Positions 24,048-33,007 of a stretch of 42,497 bases of DNA are shown here, piece by piece. Location of the stretch: the NCBI GenBank assembly GCA_024710705.1, contig JANJUF010000114.1, forward strand, positions 1 to 42,497, read 5' to 3'. The position numbers were made by a program, and so were the translations under genes. The notes under the pieces were generated by a model that saw nothing but the letters and a program-made list of their open reading frames with translations, searched no databases and was not told the DNA's origin. Source of the stretch: Gemmatimonadaceae bacterium. Its GTDB lineage: Bacteria > Gemmatimonadota > Gemmatimonadetes > Gemmatimonadales > Gemmatimonadaceae. The stretch's first letter is position 1. Every line of letters starts with the position of its first letter.

Positions 24048-25814
24048 TCACAACGCGTTCAGTCGCGCGAACATTCCTTGGTTCGCGAGGAGAGCCGCCG
24101 GAGCGCCCTCTTCGATCACCCGCCCGCCGGAGAGCACCACCACCCGGTCCGCGCGCTGCACCGTGCTCATGCGATGCGCGATGATCAGCGTCGAGCGTCC
24201 CTGCAGCAGCTCGGCCATCGCCGCCTCCACCAGCCGTTCGCTCTCGGTGTCGAGCGAACTGGTCGCTTCGTCGAGGATCACCACCGCCGGATCGCGCAGG
24301 AACACCCGCGCCAGCGCGATGCGTTGCCGCTGGCCCCCCGACAGCTTCACGCCGCGCTCGCCGACCCGCGTGGCGTATCCATCGGGGAGGCGCTCGATGA
24401 ACTCGTGGGCGTGGGCCGCGCGCGCCGCTGCCTCGATCTCGGCGTCGCTCGCCGCGGCGCGGGCGAAGGCGATGTTGTCGCGGACCGAGCCCGAGAACAG
24501 CGCCGGCTCCTGCGGCACGATGCCGATCGCCCCGCGGAGCTCGCTTAGCGCGAGGTCGCGGATATCCACGCCGTCGAGCGTGATGCGGCCGCTCGTGCGG
24601 TCCCAGAAGCGGGGCAGCAGCGAGGCCACCGTCGTCTTGCCCGCGCCCGAGGGTCCCACCAGCGCCACTACCTCGCCGGGCGCGATGTGCAACGACACTT
24701 CGTGCAATACCTCCGGCAGCTCGGGCGCGTAGCGGAATCCCACGCTCTCGAAGGCCACGGCACCCCGCACCGGCCGGGGCAGCGCCACCGGGCGCGCCGG
24801 ATCGGCGATGCGCGGCTGCTCGGCCAGCAGCTCGAACACCCGCTTGGCGGCGCCGACGCCCTCTTGGTAGTTGCCGAACAGGGCCGCCAGCGCCCCCACC
24901 GCCGCGGCGACGGTGATGGCATACAGCAGGAATGCGATCAGCGCGCCGGGACTGAGCGCGCCGTCGAGCACCAGCTGGCCGCCCTGCCAGAGCACGGCGA
25001 CGATGCCGCCGAAGGCAACGAACCCCACGACACCGAAGAACTGGGCCCGGATCATCGCCCGGCGTATCGCCACCGCGACGACGCCCTGCAGCAACGCGCT
25101 GAAGCGGCGGCTCTCTTCCGCCTCGCGCGTGAAGGCCTGCACGGTGCGGATCTGCCCGAGCGTCTCCTCGGCGGTGCCCATGGCATCGGCGACTTGGTCC
25201 TGCACGCCGGTGGTGGCCTTGCGCAGGCGACGGCCGAAGCCGAGTGCCACCGCCACCACGATGGGGGTGACGACGAGGGTGGTGAGCGTGAGGCGCGGAT
25301 GCGTCAACGTGAGGAGGATGATGCCTCCCACGAGCAGCAGCACCTGGCGCGAGAACTCGGAGACCCACGTGTTGAACAACTGCTGCAGCACTGTGAGGTC
25401 GGAGGTGAGGCGGCTCATCAGCTCGCCGACGCGCCGATCGGCGTAGAAGCCAGGCGAGAGCCGCACGAGCTGGGCGAACAGATCGTCGCGCAGCTTCGCG
25501 ATGAAGCGCTCGGTGGTGCTGGAGAGCAGGTAGACCTGCCCGAAGTTCATCAGGCCCTGGAGGGCGAAGAGGCCGAGCAGCAGCAGGGCGATGCGGTCGA
25601 GGCGGGTGCTGTCGCGGGCCTCGAAGGCGGCGTCGAGCATCTCGCGTACGACGACCGGGAAGGCCAGCCCGACGCCGGCGGCGATGACGAGGCCCACGGC
25701 GGCGACGGCCAGTCGGCCGGCGTACGGGCGCAGCCGCGGCAGCAGCTGGCGGAGCGGGGCGGCGCTCGGCAACGGCGCGCGTCCCGACGCGCGCGGGCCT
25801 TCCGGTGCGCTCAC
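24048..25814 (-). CDS. ABC exporter half-transporter (MsbA/MdlB-like, fused TMD-NBD)
   Basis: 588 residues from GTG 25814, which overlaps the ctaB stop (GTGA). Residues about 40-340 are the six-helix exporter domain; the ATPase follows with Walker A GPSGAGKTT at about 386-394, Q-loop QEPALFSGSVRDNIAF, signature LSGGQRQRIALARVFL, Walker B VVILDEATSSLD and the histidine in IIAHRMST. All catalytic motifs are canonical, so a homodimer could work alone. Substrate (lipid, drug or heme-related) is unknown; the operon with heme farnesyltransferase is suggestive only. The longer frames covering the upstream ctaB gene are antisense-type artefacts. Confidence 0.9.
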   Translation of the reverse strand: MSAPEGPRASGRAPLPSAAPLRQLLPRLRPYAGRLAVAAVGLVIAAGVGLAFPVVVREMLDAAFEARDSTRLDRIALLLLGLFALQGLMNFGQVYLLSSTTERFIAKLRDDLFAQLVRLSPGFYADRRVGELMSRLTSDLTVLQQLFNTWVSEFSRQVLLLVGGIILLTLTHPRLTLTTLVVTPIVVAVALGFGRRLRKATTGVQDQVADAMGTAEETLGQIRTVQAFTREAEESRRFSALLQGVVAVAIRRAMIRAQFFGVVGFVAFGGIVAVLWQGGQLVLDGALSPGALIAFLLYAITVAAAVGALAALFGNYQEGVGAAKRVFELLAEQPRIADPARPVALPRPVRGAVAFESVGFRYAPELPEVLHEVSLHIAPGEVVALVGPSGAGKTTVASLLPRFWDRTSGRITLDGVDIRDLALSELRGAIGIVPQEPALFSGSVRDNIAFARAAASDAEIEAAARAAHAHEFIERLPDGYATRVGERGVKLSGGQRQRIALARVFLRDPAVVILDEATSSLDTESERLVEAAMAELLQGRSTLIIAHRMSTVQRADRVVVLSGGRVIEEGAPAALLANQGMFARLNAL

Positions 25815-26716
25815 CCGACGAACAGCTGACGATCCGCCGCCATCGCGACGAAGAGCAGGGCGAGGTAGAGCAGGGAGTAGCCGTACACCCACCACGACGG
25901 CTTGGCGCGCGCATCGGGTGCCGCCGTGCGCACCTTCCACACGCCCCACAGCATGAGCCCGCCAAGGAGCAGCGCCGCGCCAAGGTAGATCCAGCCGAAG
26001 GCGCCGAAGGCCACCGGGAGGAGCGTCAGCGCCACCAGCAGCACGGTGTACCACCACATCTGGGCGATGGTCTCGCGCTCGCCCCACACCAGCGGGGCCA
26101 TCGGGACGCCGGCATTGCCGTAATCCTGCTGCTTGTTCAGCGCGAGGGCCCAGAAGTGGGGCGGCGTCCAGTAAAAGATGATGAGGAAGAGATACCAGGC
26201 CGTGAGGTCCAGCGCGCCGGTCACGGCGGCCCAGCCCACGAGCGGGGGGAAGGCGCCGGCCGCCCCGCCGATCACGATGTTCTGGGGCGAGGAGCGCTTC
26301 AGCCAGCGCGTGTAGATGAAGACGTAGAAGTAGAACCCGGCCAGGGCCAGCGCAGCGGCGAGGACGTTCACGAAACTCGCCAGCATCCAGGTCGCGGCGG
26401 TCGCGAGCCCCACCCCGAAGGCGAGCACCGCGGTGGCGTGCATCCGCCCGCTCGGGATCGGGCGCAGGCGCGTCCGTGCCATCACATCATCGATGTCGCG
26501 GTCGAGATACATGTTCACCGCGTTGGCGCCGCCGGCCATCAGGTAGCCGCCGAGCATCACCAGCAGCACCGTCCCCAGCCTGGGGACGCCCGCCACGTAC
26601 ATCGGGGCCACCGTGGTGACGAGCAACAGCGAGATGATGCGCGGCTTGGTCAGCGCGATGAGGTCCCGGGCCAGCGGCGCCTCGCGCACGGCCTCGCCGG
26701 CCACGTGGCCGCTCAC
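25811..26716 (-). CDS. ctaB: Protoheme IX farnesyltransferase (heme O synthase)
   Basis: 301 residues from GTG 26716, overlapping the upstream stop (GTGA). UbiA-family integral membrane prenyltransferase that adds farnesyl to heme b to make heme O for terminal oxidases. The first aspartate motif is N68-x3-D72-x3-D76 in ANAVNMYLDRDIDDVMARTR, followed by RPIPSG; the second region is WTPPHFWALAL with KQQDYGNAGVPMAP. Eight or nine helices are visible. No oxidase genes are nearby. Confidence 0.95.
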   Translation of the reverse strand: MSGHVAGEAVREAPLARDLIALTKPRIISLLLVTTVAPMYVAGVPRLGTVLLVMLGGYLMAGGANAVNMYLDRDIDDVMARTRLRPIPSGRMHATAVLAFGVGLATAATWMLASFVNVLAAALALAGFYFYVFIYTRWLKRSSPQNIVIGGAAGAFPPLVGWAAVTGALDLTAWYLFLIIFYWTPPHFWALALNKQQDYGNAGVPMAPLVWGERETIAQMWWYTVLLVALTLLPVAFGAFGWIYLGAALLLGGLMLWGVWKVRTAAPDARAKPSWWVYGYSLLYLALLFVAMAADRQLFVG

Positions 26717-26967
26717 AGCGTGATGCCCTGCACGGCGGGATCGAATTGCACCTCGATGATCGGAGGGCGCGTCGCCTCCCGCCACGAGAGCCAGAGGACC
26801 ACCACGAGGACCACGGCCGGTCCGAAGGCGAAGACTCGCTCGCTGGCGGGCACCGGCGCGCCGCCGGCGCGCCAGGCCCGCACGGTGGAGCGCAGGATCA
26901 TTCCCTGGGCGACGACTGCGGCGAGCACGGCGAGCCAGAAGAGCACGGTCAGGACGGGCGAGGGCAT
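26713..26967 (-). CDS. Small membrane protein (84 aa), unknown
   Basis: 84 residues from ATG 26967. Two hydrophobic helices are seen: PVLTVLFWLAVLAAVVAQGM near the N terminus and FAFGPAVVLVVVLWLSW near residue 55, joined by a basic cytoplasmic-type loop (RSTVRAWRAGG). The C terminus PPIIEVQFDPAVQGITL looks soluble and periplasmic. The gene is coupled to ctaB (GTGA), and the layout is similar to a reduced cytochrome-oxidase subunit II or assembly protein, but this is not established. Confidence 0.65.
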   Translation of the reverse strand: MPSPVLTVLFWLAVLAAVVAQGMILRSTVRAWRAGGAPVPASERVFAFGPAVVLVVVLWLSWREATRPPIIEVQFDPAVQGITL

Positions 26968-27025
26968 CGGGGAAATATCGCCCACTGCCCTCCCCACGTG
27001 GAGCCCGTCAGGGTACTTTCGGCGG

Positions 27026-28366
27026 ATGACCACTCCCGTCGCCCCCCAAGGGCTGCAGCGCAGCATCGGCCTCTGGAGCGCGATGGCGGTCGTCATCGGC
27101 TCCACCATCGGCTCCGGCATCTTCCGATCGCCGGCCGGCATCGCCGACAAACTCCCGGGTCCGCTGCCGATGCTCTCGGCGTGGATCGCTGGCGGCATCT
27201 TCGCGCTCTGCGGCGCCCTGACCATCGCCGAGATCGCCAGTGCCCTCCCGAAGACGGGGGGCATCTACGTCTTCTTGAAGGAAGGCTGGGGCGACCTCTC
27301 GGCCTTCCTGTTCGGCTGGAGCCAGCTGGTGATGATCCGCGCCGCCTCGCTCGGGGCCATCGCCATCACCTGCGCCGAGTATTTCTTCCGGGTGATGGGC
27401 TGGGATCTCACGGCGACGATGCCGGTGCGCTACGCCGCCGCCACCGCGATCGTGCTCACCGCCACCTTCAACATCCTCGGCGTCCGCATCGGTGCGGCGT
27501 TCACGAACTTCACCGTGCTGGCCAAGTATGGCGGCCTGCTGTTCATCGTGATCGTGGCCTTCGCGGTGGGGCTGCCGGCGAATGGGTTCTCGCACTTCAC
27601 GCCCGTCATCCCCACGGGGAGCATCTCCATCAGCGCCTTCGGGCTGGCGCTCGTCAGCACGCTCTGGGCTTTTGATGGCTGGGCGGACATCTCGTACAAC
27701 GGCGGGGAAGTCCGCGATCCGCAGAAGAACCTGCCGAAGGCGCTGATCGGCGGAACCCTCTTGGTGATGGCGATCTACCTGGCGGCGAACATCGCCTACC
27801 TGGTGGTGTTGCCGATCGAGGAGATCCGGACGTCGCGCCTGGTGGCGGCGGACGTGGCCGATCGGGTGATCGGGCCGGCCGGGGTCGTGTTCGTGTCGGT
27901 GACGGTGATGATCTCGACCTTTGGGACGCTGAATGCGGTCCTGTTCACGAGCCCGCGGGTGTTTTTCGCGATGGCTTCCGACGGATTGTTCTTCAAGCAG
28001 GTGGCGGCGGTCCACCCGACGCGGCAGACGCCGTGGATCGCGATCATGCTCACGGCGTCGCTGGGCGCGATTTTCGTGCTGTTGCGGACCTTCGAGCAGC
28101 TGGCGGACACGTTCGTGACGGCCTTCCTGCCGTTCTACTTCCTGGCCGTGGCCAGCATTTTCCGCCTGCGCGGGCGGCCGGACTACAAGCCGGCTTTCCG
28201 CGTCCCGGGCTATCCGGTCGTGCCGCTGTTGTTCATGGCGGCCGTGCTCTACCTGCTCGTGAACGCCTTGGTGAACCCGGCCAGTCGGTGGCCGACCGTG
28301 GCGGTGTTGGGCGTCTGTCTCGCCGGGACGCCGATCTATTTCCTGACCGTGGGCCGTCGCCGGTAA
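27026..28366 (+). CDS. APC superfamily amino acid permease
   Basis: 446 residues from ATG 27026. TM1 contains the substrate-binding glycine motif GSTIGSGIFRSP, TM2-3 ALTIAEIASALPKTGGIYVF, and TM6 LVSTLWAFDGWADISYNGGEV, all typical of the L-type amino acid transporter (LAT)/APC group. Twelve hydrophobic segments are countable. It would exchange or import amino acids across the inner membrane; substrate is unknown. It is divergent from the small membrane protein gene across a 58-base gap. Confidence 0.9.
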   Translation: MTTPVAPQGLQRSIGLWSAMAVVIGSTIGSGIFRSPAGIADKLPGPLPMLSAWIAGGIFALCGALTIAEIASALPKTGGIYVFLKEGWGDLSAFLFGWSQLVMIRAASLGAIAITCAEYFFRVMGWDLTATMPVRYAAATAIVLTATFNILGVRIGAAFTNFTVLAKYGGLLFIVIVAFAVGLPANGFSHFTPVIPTGSISISAFGLALVSTLWAFDGWADISYNGGEVRDPQKNLPKALIGGTLLVMAIYLAANIAYLVVLPIEEIRTSRLVAADVADRVIGPAGVVFVSVTVMISTFGTLNAVLFTSPRVFFAMASDGLFFKQVAAVHPTRQTPWIAIMLTASLGAIFVLLRTFEQLADTFVTAFLPFYFLAVASIFRLRGRPDYKPAFRVPGYPVVPLLFMAAVLYLLVNALVNPASRWPTVAVLGVCLAGTPIYFLTVGRRR

Positions 28367-28429
28367 CGGTTCCGTCGCCGTCCGTGCGCTGCCGTTGACG
28401 GGGAGGCGGCGGGCGGCGAGTCTTGGCAC

Positions 28430-28435
28430 TATATT
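28430..28435 (+). promoter_or_regulatory. Possible -10 element of the Oar-like receptor gene
   Basis: TATATT at 28430-28435 in an otherwise GC-rich gap of 148 bases. A TTGACG lies 29 bases upstream, too far for a standard sigma-70 promoter. The gene's Shine-Dalgarno is AGAGGAAAG (28502-28510), six bases before ATG 28515. Confidence 0.3.
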
Positions 28436-28514
28436 TTCCCCGCGCAGCTCAGCGGCTCTCCGGGATTCGTCCCTCGGGTCGCCCGCAGGTTCCCACCCCA
28501 CAGAGGAAAGACCC

Positions 28515-31500
28515 ATGACGCGTTGGATCTTCCGGTTGACGCTCGTGCTGGCGGCTCTCGCCGCAGGAGCGTCCGCCACCGTCGCCTCGGCGCAGGTGAC
28601 CACGGGCTCCATCCGTGGCATCGTCACCGACAGCGACAACCGACCGATCGAGGGCGCGCGCATCATCGCGCTCCACCTGCCGTCCGGCACCCAGTACACC
28701 GGCGCGACCCGCGCCGACGGTCGCTTCAACCTCCCCGGCCTACGCGTGGGCGGTCCCTACCAGGTCTCGGCGACGATGATCGGGTACGCGCGCCAGAGCC
28801 GCGACGACATCATGGTGGCGCTCGGTGCGGCCGCCGACCTGGTGTTCTCGATGTCGGCCGTGGCGACGCAGCTGAGCGCGGTGACCGTGACGTCCGAGGG
28901 TGGCGAGCTCAGCTCGACCCGTACCGGCGCCGCGACGAGCATCACGGGCCAGCAGCTCGAGCAGCTCCCGACGATCTCGCGCCGCCTCAGTGATTTCACG
29001 CGCTTGACCCCGCAGGCGAGCGGCAACTCCTTCGCCGGCCAGGACAACCGCCTGAACAACATCACGGTGGACGGGTCCTACTTCAACAACTCGTTCGGCC
29101 TCGGCGGCCAGCCCGGCGACCGCACTGGCGTTTCCCCGATCTCGCTCGACGCGATCGAGGCGGTGCAGGTGAACATCGCCCCCTTCGACGTGCGCCAGGG
29201 CGCCTTCGTGGGCGCGGCGGTGAATTCGGTCACCAAGAGCGGCACCAACCAGTTCGAGGGCTCGCTCTACTACAACGTGCGCGACGAGAGCTTCGTCGGC
29301 ACGCGTGCCGGGCGTGGGACGTTCAACCCCGGCACCTTTAACTTCGACCAGATCGGCTTCCGGCTCGGCGGCCCGATCCTCAAGGACAAGCTCTTCTTCT
29401 TCGTGAGCTACGAGTCGGACGAGCTGGCTTCCCCGGCCACGACCTTCCGCTCGAATCTCGGTGGCGAGGCCGCCACGGGGAACGTCACCCGCGTGCTCAA
29501 GAGCGATCTCGACGGCCTGAGCAGCTTCCTGGCCACGAACTTCGGGTACAACGCCGGCGCCTACGAGGACTATCCAGGGGCGACCCCCTCGGCCCGCCTC
29601 ACCGCCAAGATTGACTACGCCATGAGCGAGCGGAACAAGTTCTCGTTCCGCGTGACGCAGCTCGAGTCCGAAACGGACGTCCTCACCTCGACCTCGTCCT
29701 CGCTCGGCTTCGGCCGCCCCCGCAACAACCAGTGGCTGGGGTTCTCCGCCTCGAACTACACCATCCTGGAGAACATCAACTCCTACGTCGGCGAGTGGAA
29801 CTCGCTGATCACGGACCGGATGTCGAACCAGATGATCGTCGGCTTCAATAAGTCCGACGAGAGCCGCGGCGCGATCAGCAATCTCTTCCCCTTCGTGGAC
29901 ATCCTCGAGGGCAGCACGACCTACACCTCGTTCGGCGCCGAGCCGTTCACGCCGAACAACGAGCTGCGCTACAACAGCTTCCAGTTCCAGAACAACTTCA
30001 CGATCTACGGCAACCGGCACGACCTGACCTTCGGCCTCAGCGTCGAGGCCTACGAGTCGGAGAACGTGTTCTTCCCGGGCAGCCAGAGCGCGTACGTGTA
30101 CCGTTCGCTGAACGACTTCTACACGGACGCCAATGACTTCCTCACGCAGTGCGGCGCCAACCAGGCCAACTGGGCGACCTGCTCGCGCGCGACCTCGCCG
30201 GTGGACCTCCGCCGCTTCCAGGTCCGGTTCTCGAACGTCATCGGGCAGGACAAGCCGATCCAGCCGCTCGAGGTGATGTTCTCCGGCGGCTACGTGCAGG
30301 ATGAGTGGCGCGTCCGGAACAACCTGACGGTCACCGCCGGCCTCCGCGTGGACTTCGCCTCGTTCGGCACCACCGGGCTGGAGAACACCGACGTCACGAA
30401 CATGAACTTCCGTGACGAGAACGGGAACACCGTGCAGTACAACACCGCGCAGCTTCCGGAAGCCAAGCCACTCGTCTCGCCCCGCGTCGGTTTCAACTAT
30501 GACGTCCGTGGCAACGGCCAGACGATTGTGCGCGGTGGCACGGGCATCTTCACCGGCCGCCCGGCCTACGTCTGGATCTCCAACCAGATCGGCAACAACG
30601 GCGTGCTGACCGGCTTCACCCAGGCCGACAACACCTTCGATTATCCGTGGCACCCTGATCCAAACCACTACAAGCCGGATCCGTCCACGCTGCAGGACCC
30701 GCCGGTGCCGGCGCCGTCGTACGAACTGGCGCTCACCGACAAGGATTTCCGCTTCCCGCAGGTGTGGCGCTCGAACCTCGCCGTGGACCACAAGTTCGCC
30801 AGCGGCTGGCGCACCACCCTCGAGTTCCTCTGGGGCCGGGACGTGAACGGCGTGTACTACATCAACGCCAACCTGCCGGATCCGGACGCGAACTTCTCTG
30901 GTCCCGACAGCCGTCCGCGCTGGAACGTCGACAAGTGCCCGACGGTATCCGGTAACCAGTTCAACCGCATCAACTGCCAGATCACCAGCGCCATCGTCCT
31001 CAAGAACCAGGACGTCGGCCGCACCTACAACGCCTCGCTCTCGCTCGAGCGCGCGTTCCAGACCGGCTTCTTCGTCAAGGGCGCAACGGCCTACGGCACG
31101 GCCACCAACACCGTGGATCCGGGCTCGATCGCCTTCGGCAGCTGGAACAACAACCAACACACCGGCGACCCGAACAACCCCGGCCTCGGCAATGCCGCTG
31201 GCTACCAGGGCCGCCGCAGCTTGCTCGTGGCGTCCTACACGAAGGACTTCTTCGGCTGGGGCCAAACCACCATCTCGACCTTCCTCGAGAACTTCACCCT
31301 CGGCGCGTCCAGCTACGTCTTCTCGGGCGACATCAACGGCGACGGTGGCACCTCGAACGACCTCATCTTCGTCCACGAGAACCAGGGCCAGATGAACTTC
31401 GCGCCGATCACGGGTGCGACCCCGTTCACCGAGGCGCAGCAGCGGGCGGCCTGGGATGCCTACATCAACCAGGATCCCTACCTCAGCACCCGTCGCGGCA

Positions 31501-31850
31501 AGTACGCCCAGCGTGGCGGCCTGATCCTGCCGTCCGTGACCCGTATGGACCTCAGCTTCTCGCAGGACGTCAGCCGGCTCATCGCCGGGCAGCGCAACGC
31601 CCTGCAGGTCCGCTTCGACATCCTCAACTTCACCAACATGCTGAACTCGGACTGGGGGCTCGCCCGCGTCCCAGTCAGCACCGCTCCGCTCATCCCGGTG
31701 GCGCCCCTCACCACCGGCCCCTACGCCAACCAGCCGCGCTACACCATGCGCGTGGTCAGCGGGCAGTTGATGAGCCGCACGTTCCAGAAGACCGCCTCGC
31801 AGAACGATGTGTGGCGCATGCAGCTCGGGCTTCGCTACACGTTCAACTAA
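28515..31850 (+). CDS. Oar-like TonB-dependent receptor with N-terminal carboxypeptidase-regulatory domain
   Basis: 1111 residues from ATG 28515. Signal peptide to about residue 26 (LVLAALAAGASATVASAQ). Residues about 30-115 are a carboxypeptidase-regulatory beta domain (GSIRGIVTDSDNRPIEGARI, GRFNLPGLRVGGPY). A plug follows (about 120-250; LPTISRRLSDFTRLTPQASG, DNRLNNITVDGSYFNNSFGL, AVNSVTKSGTNQFEGSLYY), then a large 22-strand-type barrel. It ends in MQLGLRYTFN, the usual aromatic-final outer-membrane signal. Oar proteins occur in myxobacteria, Bacteroidota and Gemmatimonadota; some act in protein secretion or large-substrate uptake. Substrate unknown. Confidence 0.93.
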   Translation: MTRWIFRLTLVLAALAAGASATVASAQVTTGSIRGIVTDSDNRPIEGARIIALHLPSGTQYTGATRADGRFNLPGLRVGGPYQVSATMIGYARQSRDDIMVALGAAADLVFSMSAVATQLSAVTVTSEGGELSSTRTGAATSITGQQLEQLPTISRRLSDFTRLTPQASGNSFAGQDNRLNNITVDGSYFNNSFGLGGQPGDRTGVSPISLDAIEAVQVNIAPFDVRQGAFVGAAVNSVTKSGTNQFEGSLYYNVRDESFVGTRAGRGTFNPGTFNFDQIGFRLGGPILKDKLFFFVSYESDELASPATTFRSNLGGEAATGNVTRVLKSDLDGLSSFLATNFGYNAGAYEDYPGATPSARLTAKIDYAMSERNKFSFRVTQLESETDVLTSTSSSLGFGRPRNNQWLGFSASNYTILENINSYVGEWNSLITDRMSNQMIVGFNKSDESRGAISNLFPFVDILEGSTTYTSFGAEPFTPNNELRYNSFQFQNNFTIYGNRHDLTFGLSVEAYESENVFFPGSQSAYVYRSLNDFYTDANDFLTQCGANQANWATCSRATSPVDLRRFQVRFSNVIGQDKPIQPLEVMFSGGYVQDEWRVRNNLTVTAGLRVDFASFGTTGLENTDVTNMNFRDENGNTVQYNTAQLPEAKPLVSPRVGFNYDVRGNGQTIVRGGTGIFTGRPAYVWISNQIGNNGVLTGFTQADNTFDYPWHPDPNHYKPDPSTLQDPPVPAPSYELALTDKDFRFPQVWRSNLAVDHKFASGWRTTLEFLWGRDVNGVYYINANLPDPDANFSGPDSRPRWNVDKCPTVSGNQFNRINCQITSAIVLKNQDVGRTYNASLSLERAFQTGFFVKGATAYGTATNTVDPGSIAFGSWNNNQHTGDPNNPGLGNAAGYQGRRSLLVASYTKDFFGWGQTTISTFLENFTLGASSYVFSGDINGDGGTSNDLIFVHENQGQMNFAPITGATPFTEAQQRAAWDAYINQDPYLSTRRGKYAQRGGLILPSVTRMDLSFSQDVSRLIAGQRNALQVRFDILNFTNMLNSDWGLARVPVSTAPLIPVAPLTTGPYANQPRYTMRVVSGQLMSRTFQKTASQNDVWRMQLGLRYTFN

Positions 31851-31869
31851 GCCCACCGCTCCTGTAGGC

Positions 31870-31907
31870 CACGACGCCCCGGCAGCTTCGGCTGCCGGGG
31901 CGTCGTG
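31870..31907 (+). terminator. Strong hairpin terminator of the receptor gene
   Basis: Perfect 17-bp stem (CACGACGCCCCGGCAGC) with a TTCG tetraloop, 20 bases after the stop. A short T-containing stretch (GTTGCGGTTGCTTC) follows. Confidence 0.85.
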
Positions 31908-31961
31908 CGTTGCGGTTGCTTCTCTCGTCGGCCTACGCCACACCGTCGGACGGCAATGACA

Positions 31962-32099
31962 GTGCCCGGTCGGGCGGCGGGGGAGCGTCGTCGTTCGCGC
32001 CCGCGCTTACACGCTGCGAGCCTCGCCAAACCGCGGCGAGGCTCGCAGCGTCTCAGGCGTTGGCCCCGAAGCCCCGGGTCCACACCCGACCACGCGCAC
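31962..32099. repeat. 138-base palindromic intergenic repeat, copy 2
   Basis: Terminal inverted repeats GTGCCCGGTCGGG (31962-31974) and CCCGACCACGCGCAC (32085-32099), extended outwards by ACA/TGT. The central hairpin is perfect over 17 bp (32011-32027 with 32035-32051, 7-base loop). It lies between the convergent receptor and mlaD genes, downstream of the receptor's own terminator. Nothing else is seen in the 275-base gap. Confidence 0.88.
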
Positions 32100-32125
32100 T
32101 GTCGTGGAAGAACGCCGAGCGCGAC

Positions 32126-33007
32126 TTAGAAGATCGACAGCTTGATGTACTTCCGCGGATTCCGCTGGAAGTCGGCCGTCAGCGAGTCCAGCCGCGTCAG
32201 CAGCGCCCGCGTGTCGCGATAGAGCCCAGGGTCGTTCATCAGCAGCCCGGCCGACCCCTGCGTCCCCTCGAGCCGCGCCAGTACGCCGTTCAACTGGGTC
32301 GTCGTCCCCTGCAGGTCCGTGGCCAGCGCCGCCATCGCGCTGGCCGCACCGCTCAGGGCCCGCACGGTGCTGTCCACCTGGGCCGAGTCCACCGCCGAGA
32401 CGACCTTCCGCAGCGCCGCCTGCGTCTGCGAGAGCTCCGCCGACTGCACCGCCGCGATACGCGAGATCTGTTCCATGAAGGCGTTCGTGTTGCGCACCGT
32501 CGCCCGCAACTCGGCCAGGCCACCGTTGGCGATCAGCTCCTGATTGAGTCCGGCCGTGAGCGACTGCACGTCGCGTCCGATGGAGTCCACGCGGGCGAGT
32601 ACATCGCCGATGCCGATGGACGGCGGACCCGACGGGATCGTGTCGCCCTCGGCGAAGTCCTCCTCGGTCATCGCGCCGGGGGAGATCGTCACCATCATGT
32701 CGCCAAACACGCCGTTGGGCACCACCCGCGCCGTGCTGTTGGCCGGGAGCCGGTAGGACTTGTTGATGCGCATCGTGACCAACAGGGTCCCTTCGCGTCG
32801 GAAGGTGACGTCCGACACGTACCCCACCGACACCCCCGACAGGAGCACCGGTTGGCCGGCCCGCAGCCCGCCGCCCCAGGTCACCACCGAGTACACGGGA
32901 TAGCCCGGCGCGAGTCCGCCGCGGGCGAGCAGGAGGGAGCCGGTGACGCCGAGGATGAGGGCCACGGTCGCCACGATGCCAACGAGGACTTCGTCGCGTC
33001 GCTTCAT
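32126..33007 (-). CDS. MlaD/MCE family lipid-transport protein
   Basis: 293 residues from ATG 33007, overlapping the mlaE stop (ATGA). N-terminal membrane anchor (VLVGIVATVALILGVTGSLLLA). MCE domain at about 35-115 (GYPVYSVVTWGGGLRAGQPVL, VSVGYVSDVTF, ANSTARVVPNGVFGDMMVTI). The C-terminal half is helical and rich in Ala, Ser and Gln, forming the needle-like tail typical of longer MCE proteins. It would form a periplasmic hexamer shuttling phospholipid between membranes. Confidence 0.9.
   Translation of the reverse strand: MKRRDEVLVGIVATVALILGVTGSLLLARGGLAPGYPVYSVVTWGGGLRAGQPVLLSGVSVGYVSDVTFRREGTLLVTMRINKSYRLPANSTARVVPNGVFGDMMVTISPGAMTEEDFAEGDTIPSGPPSIGIGDVLARVDSIGRDVQSLTAGLNQELIANGGLAELRATVRNTNAFMEQISRIAAVQSAELSQTQAALRKVVSAVDSAQVDSTVRALSGAASAMAALATDLQGTTTQLNGVLARLEGTQGSAGLLMNDPGLYRDTRALLTRLDSLTADFQRNPRKYIKLSIF

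Noticed and set aside
23860-25983. 707-codon minus-strand frame overlapping the ABC exporter in another frame
   Set aside because: Arg/Ala/Pro-rich translation with no motif; the exporter frame has all ATPase motifs.
28740-31943. 1067-codon open frame on the minus strand opposite the Oar-like receptor
   Set aside because: High-GC antisense shadow; composition is Val/Glu/Arg-rich with no domain, while the plus strand encodes a clear receptor.
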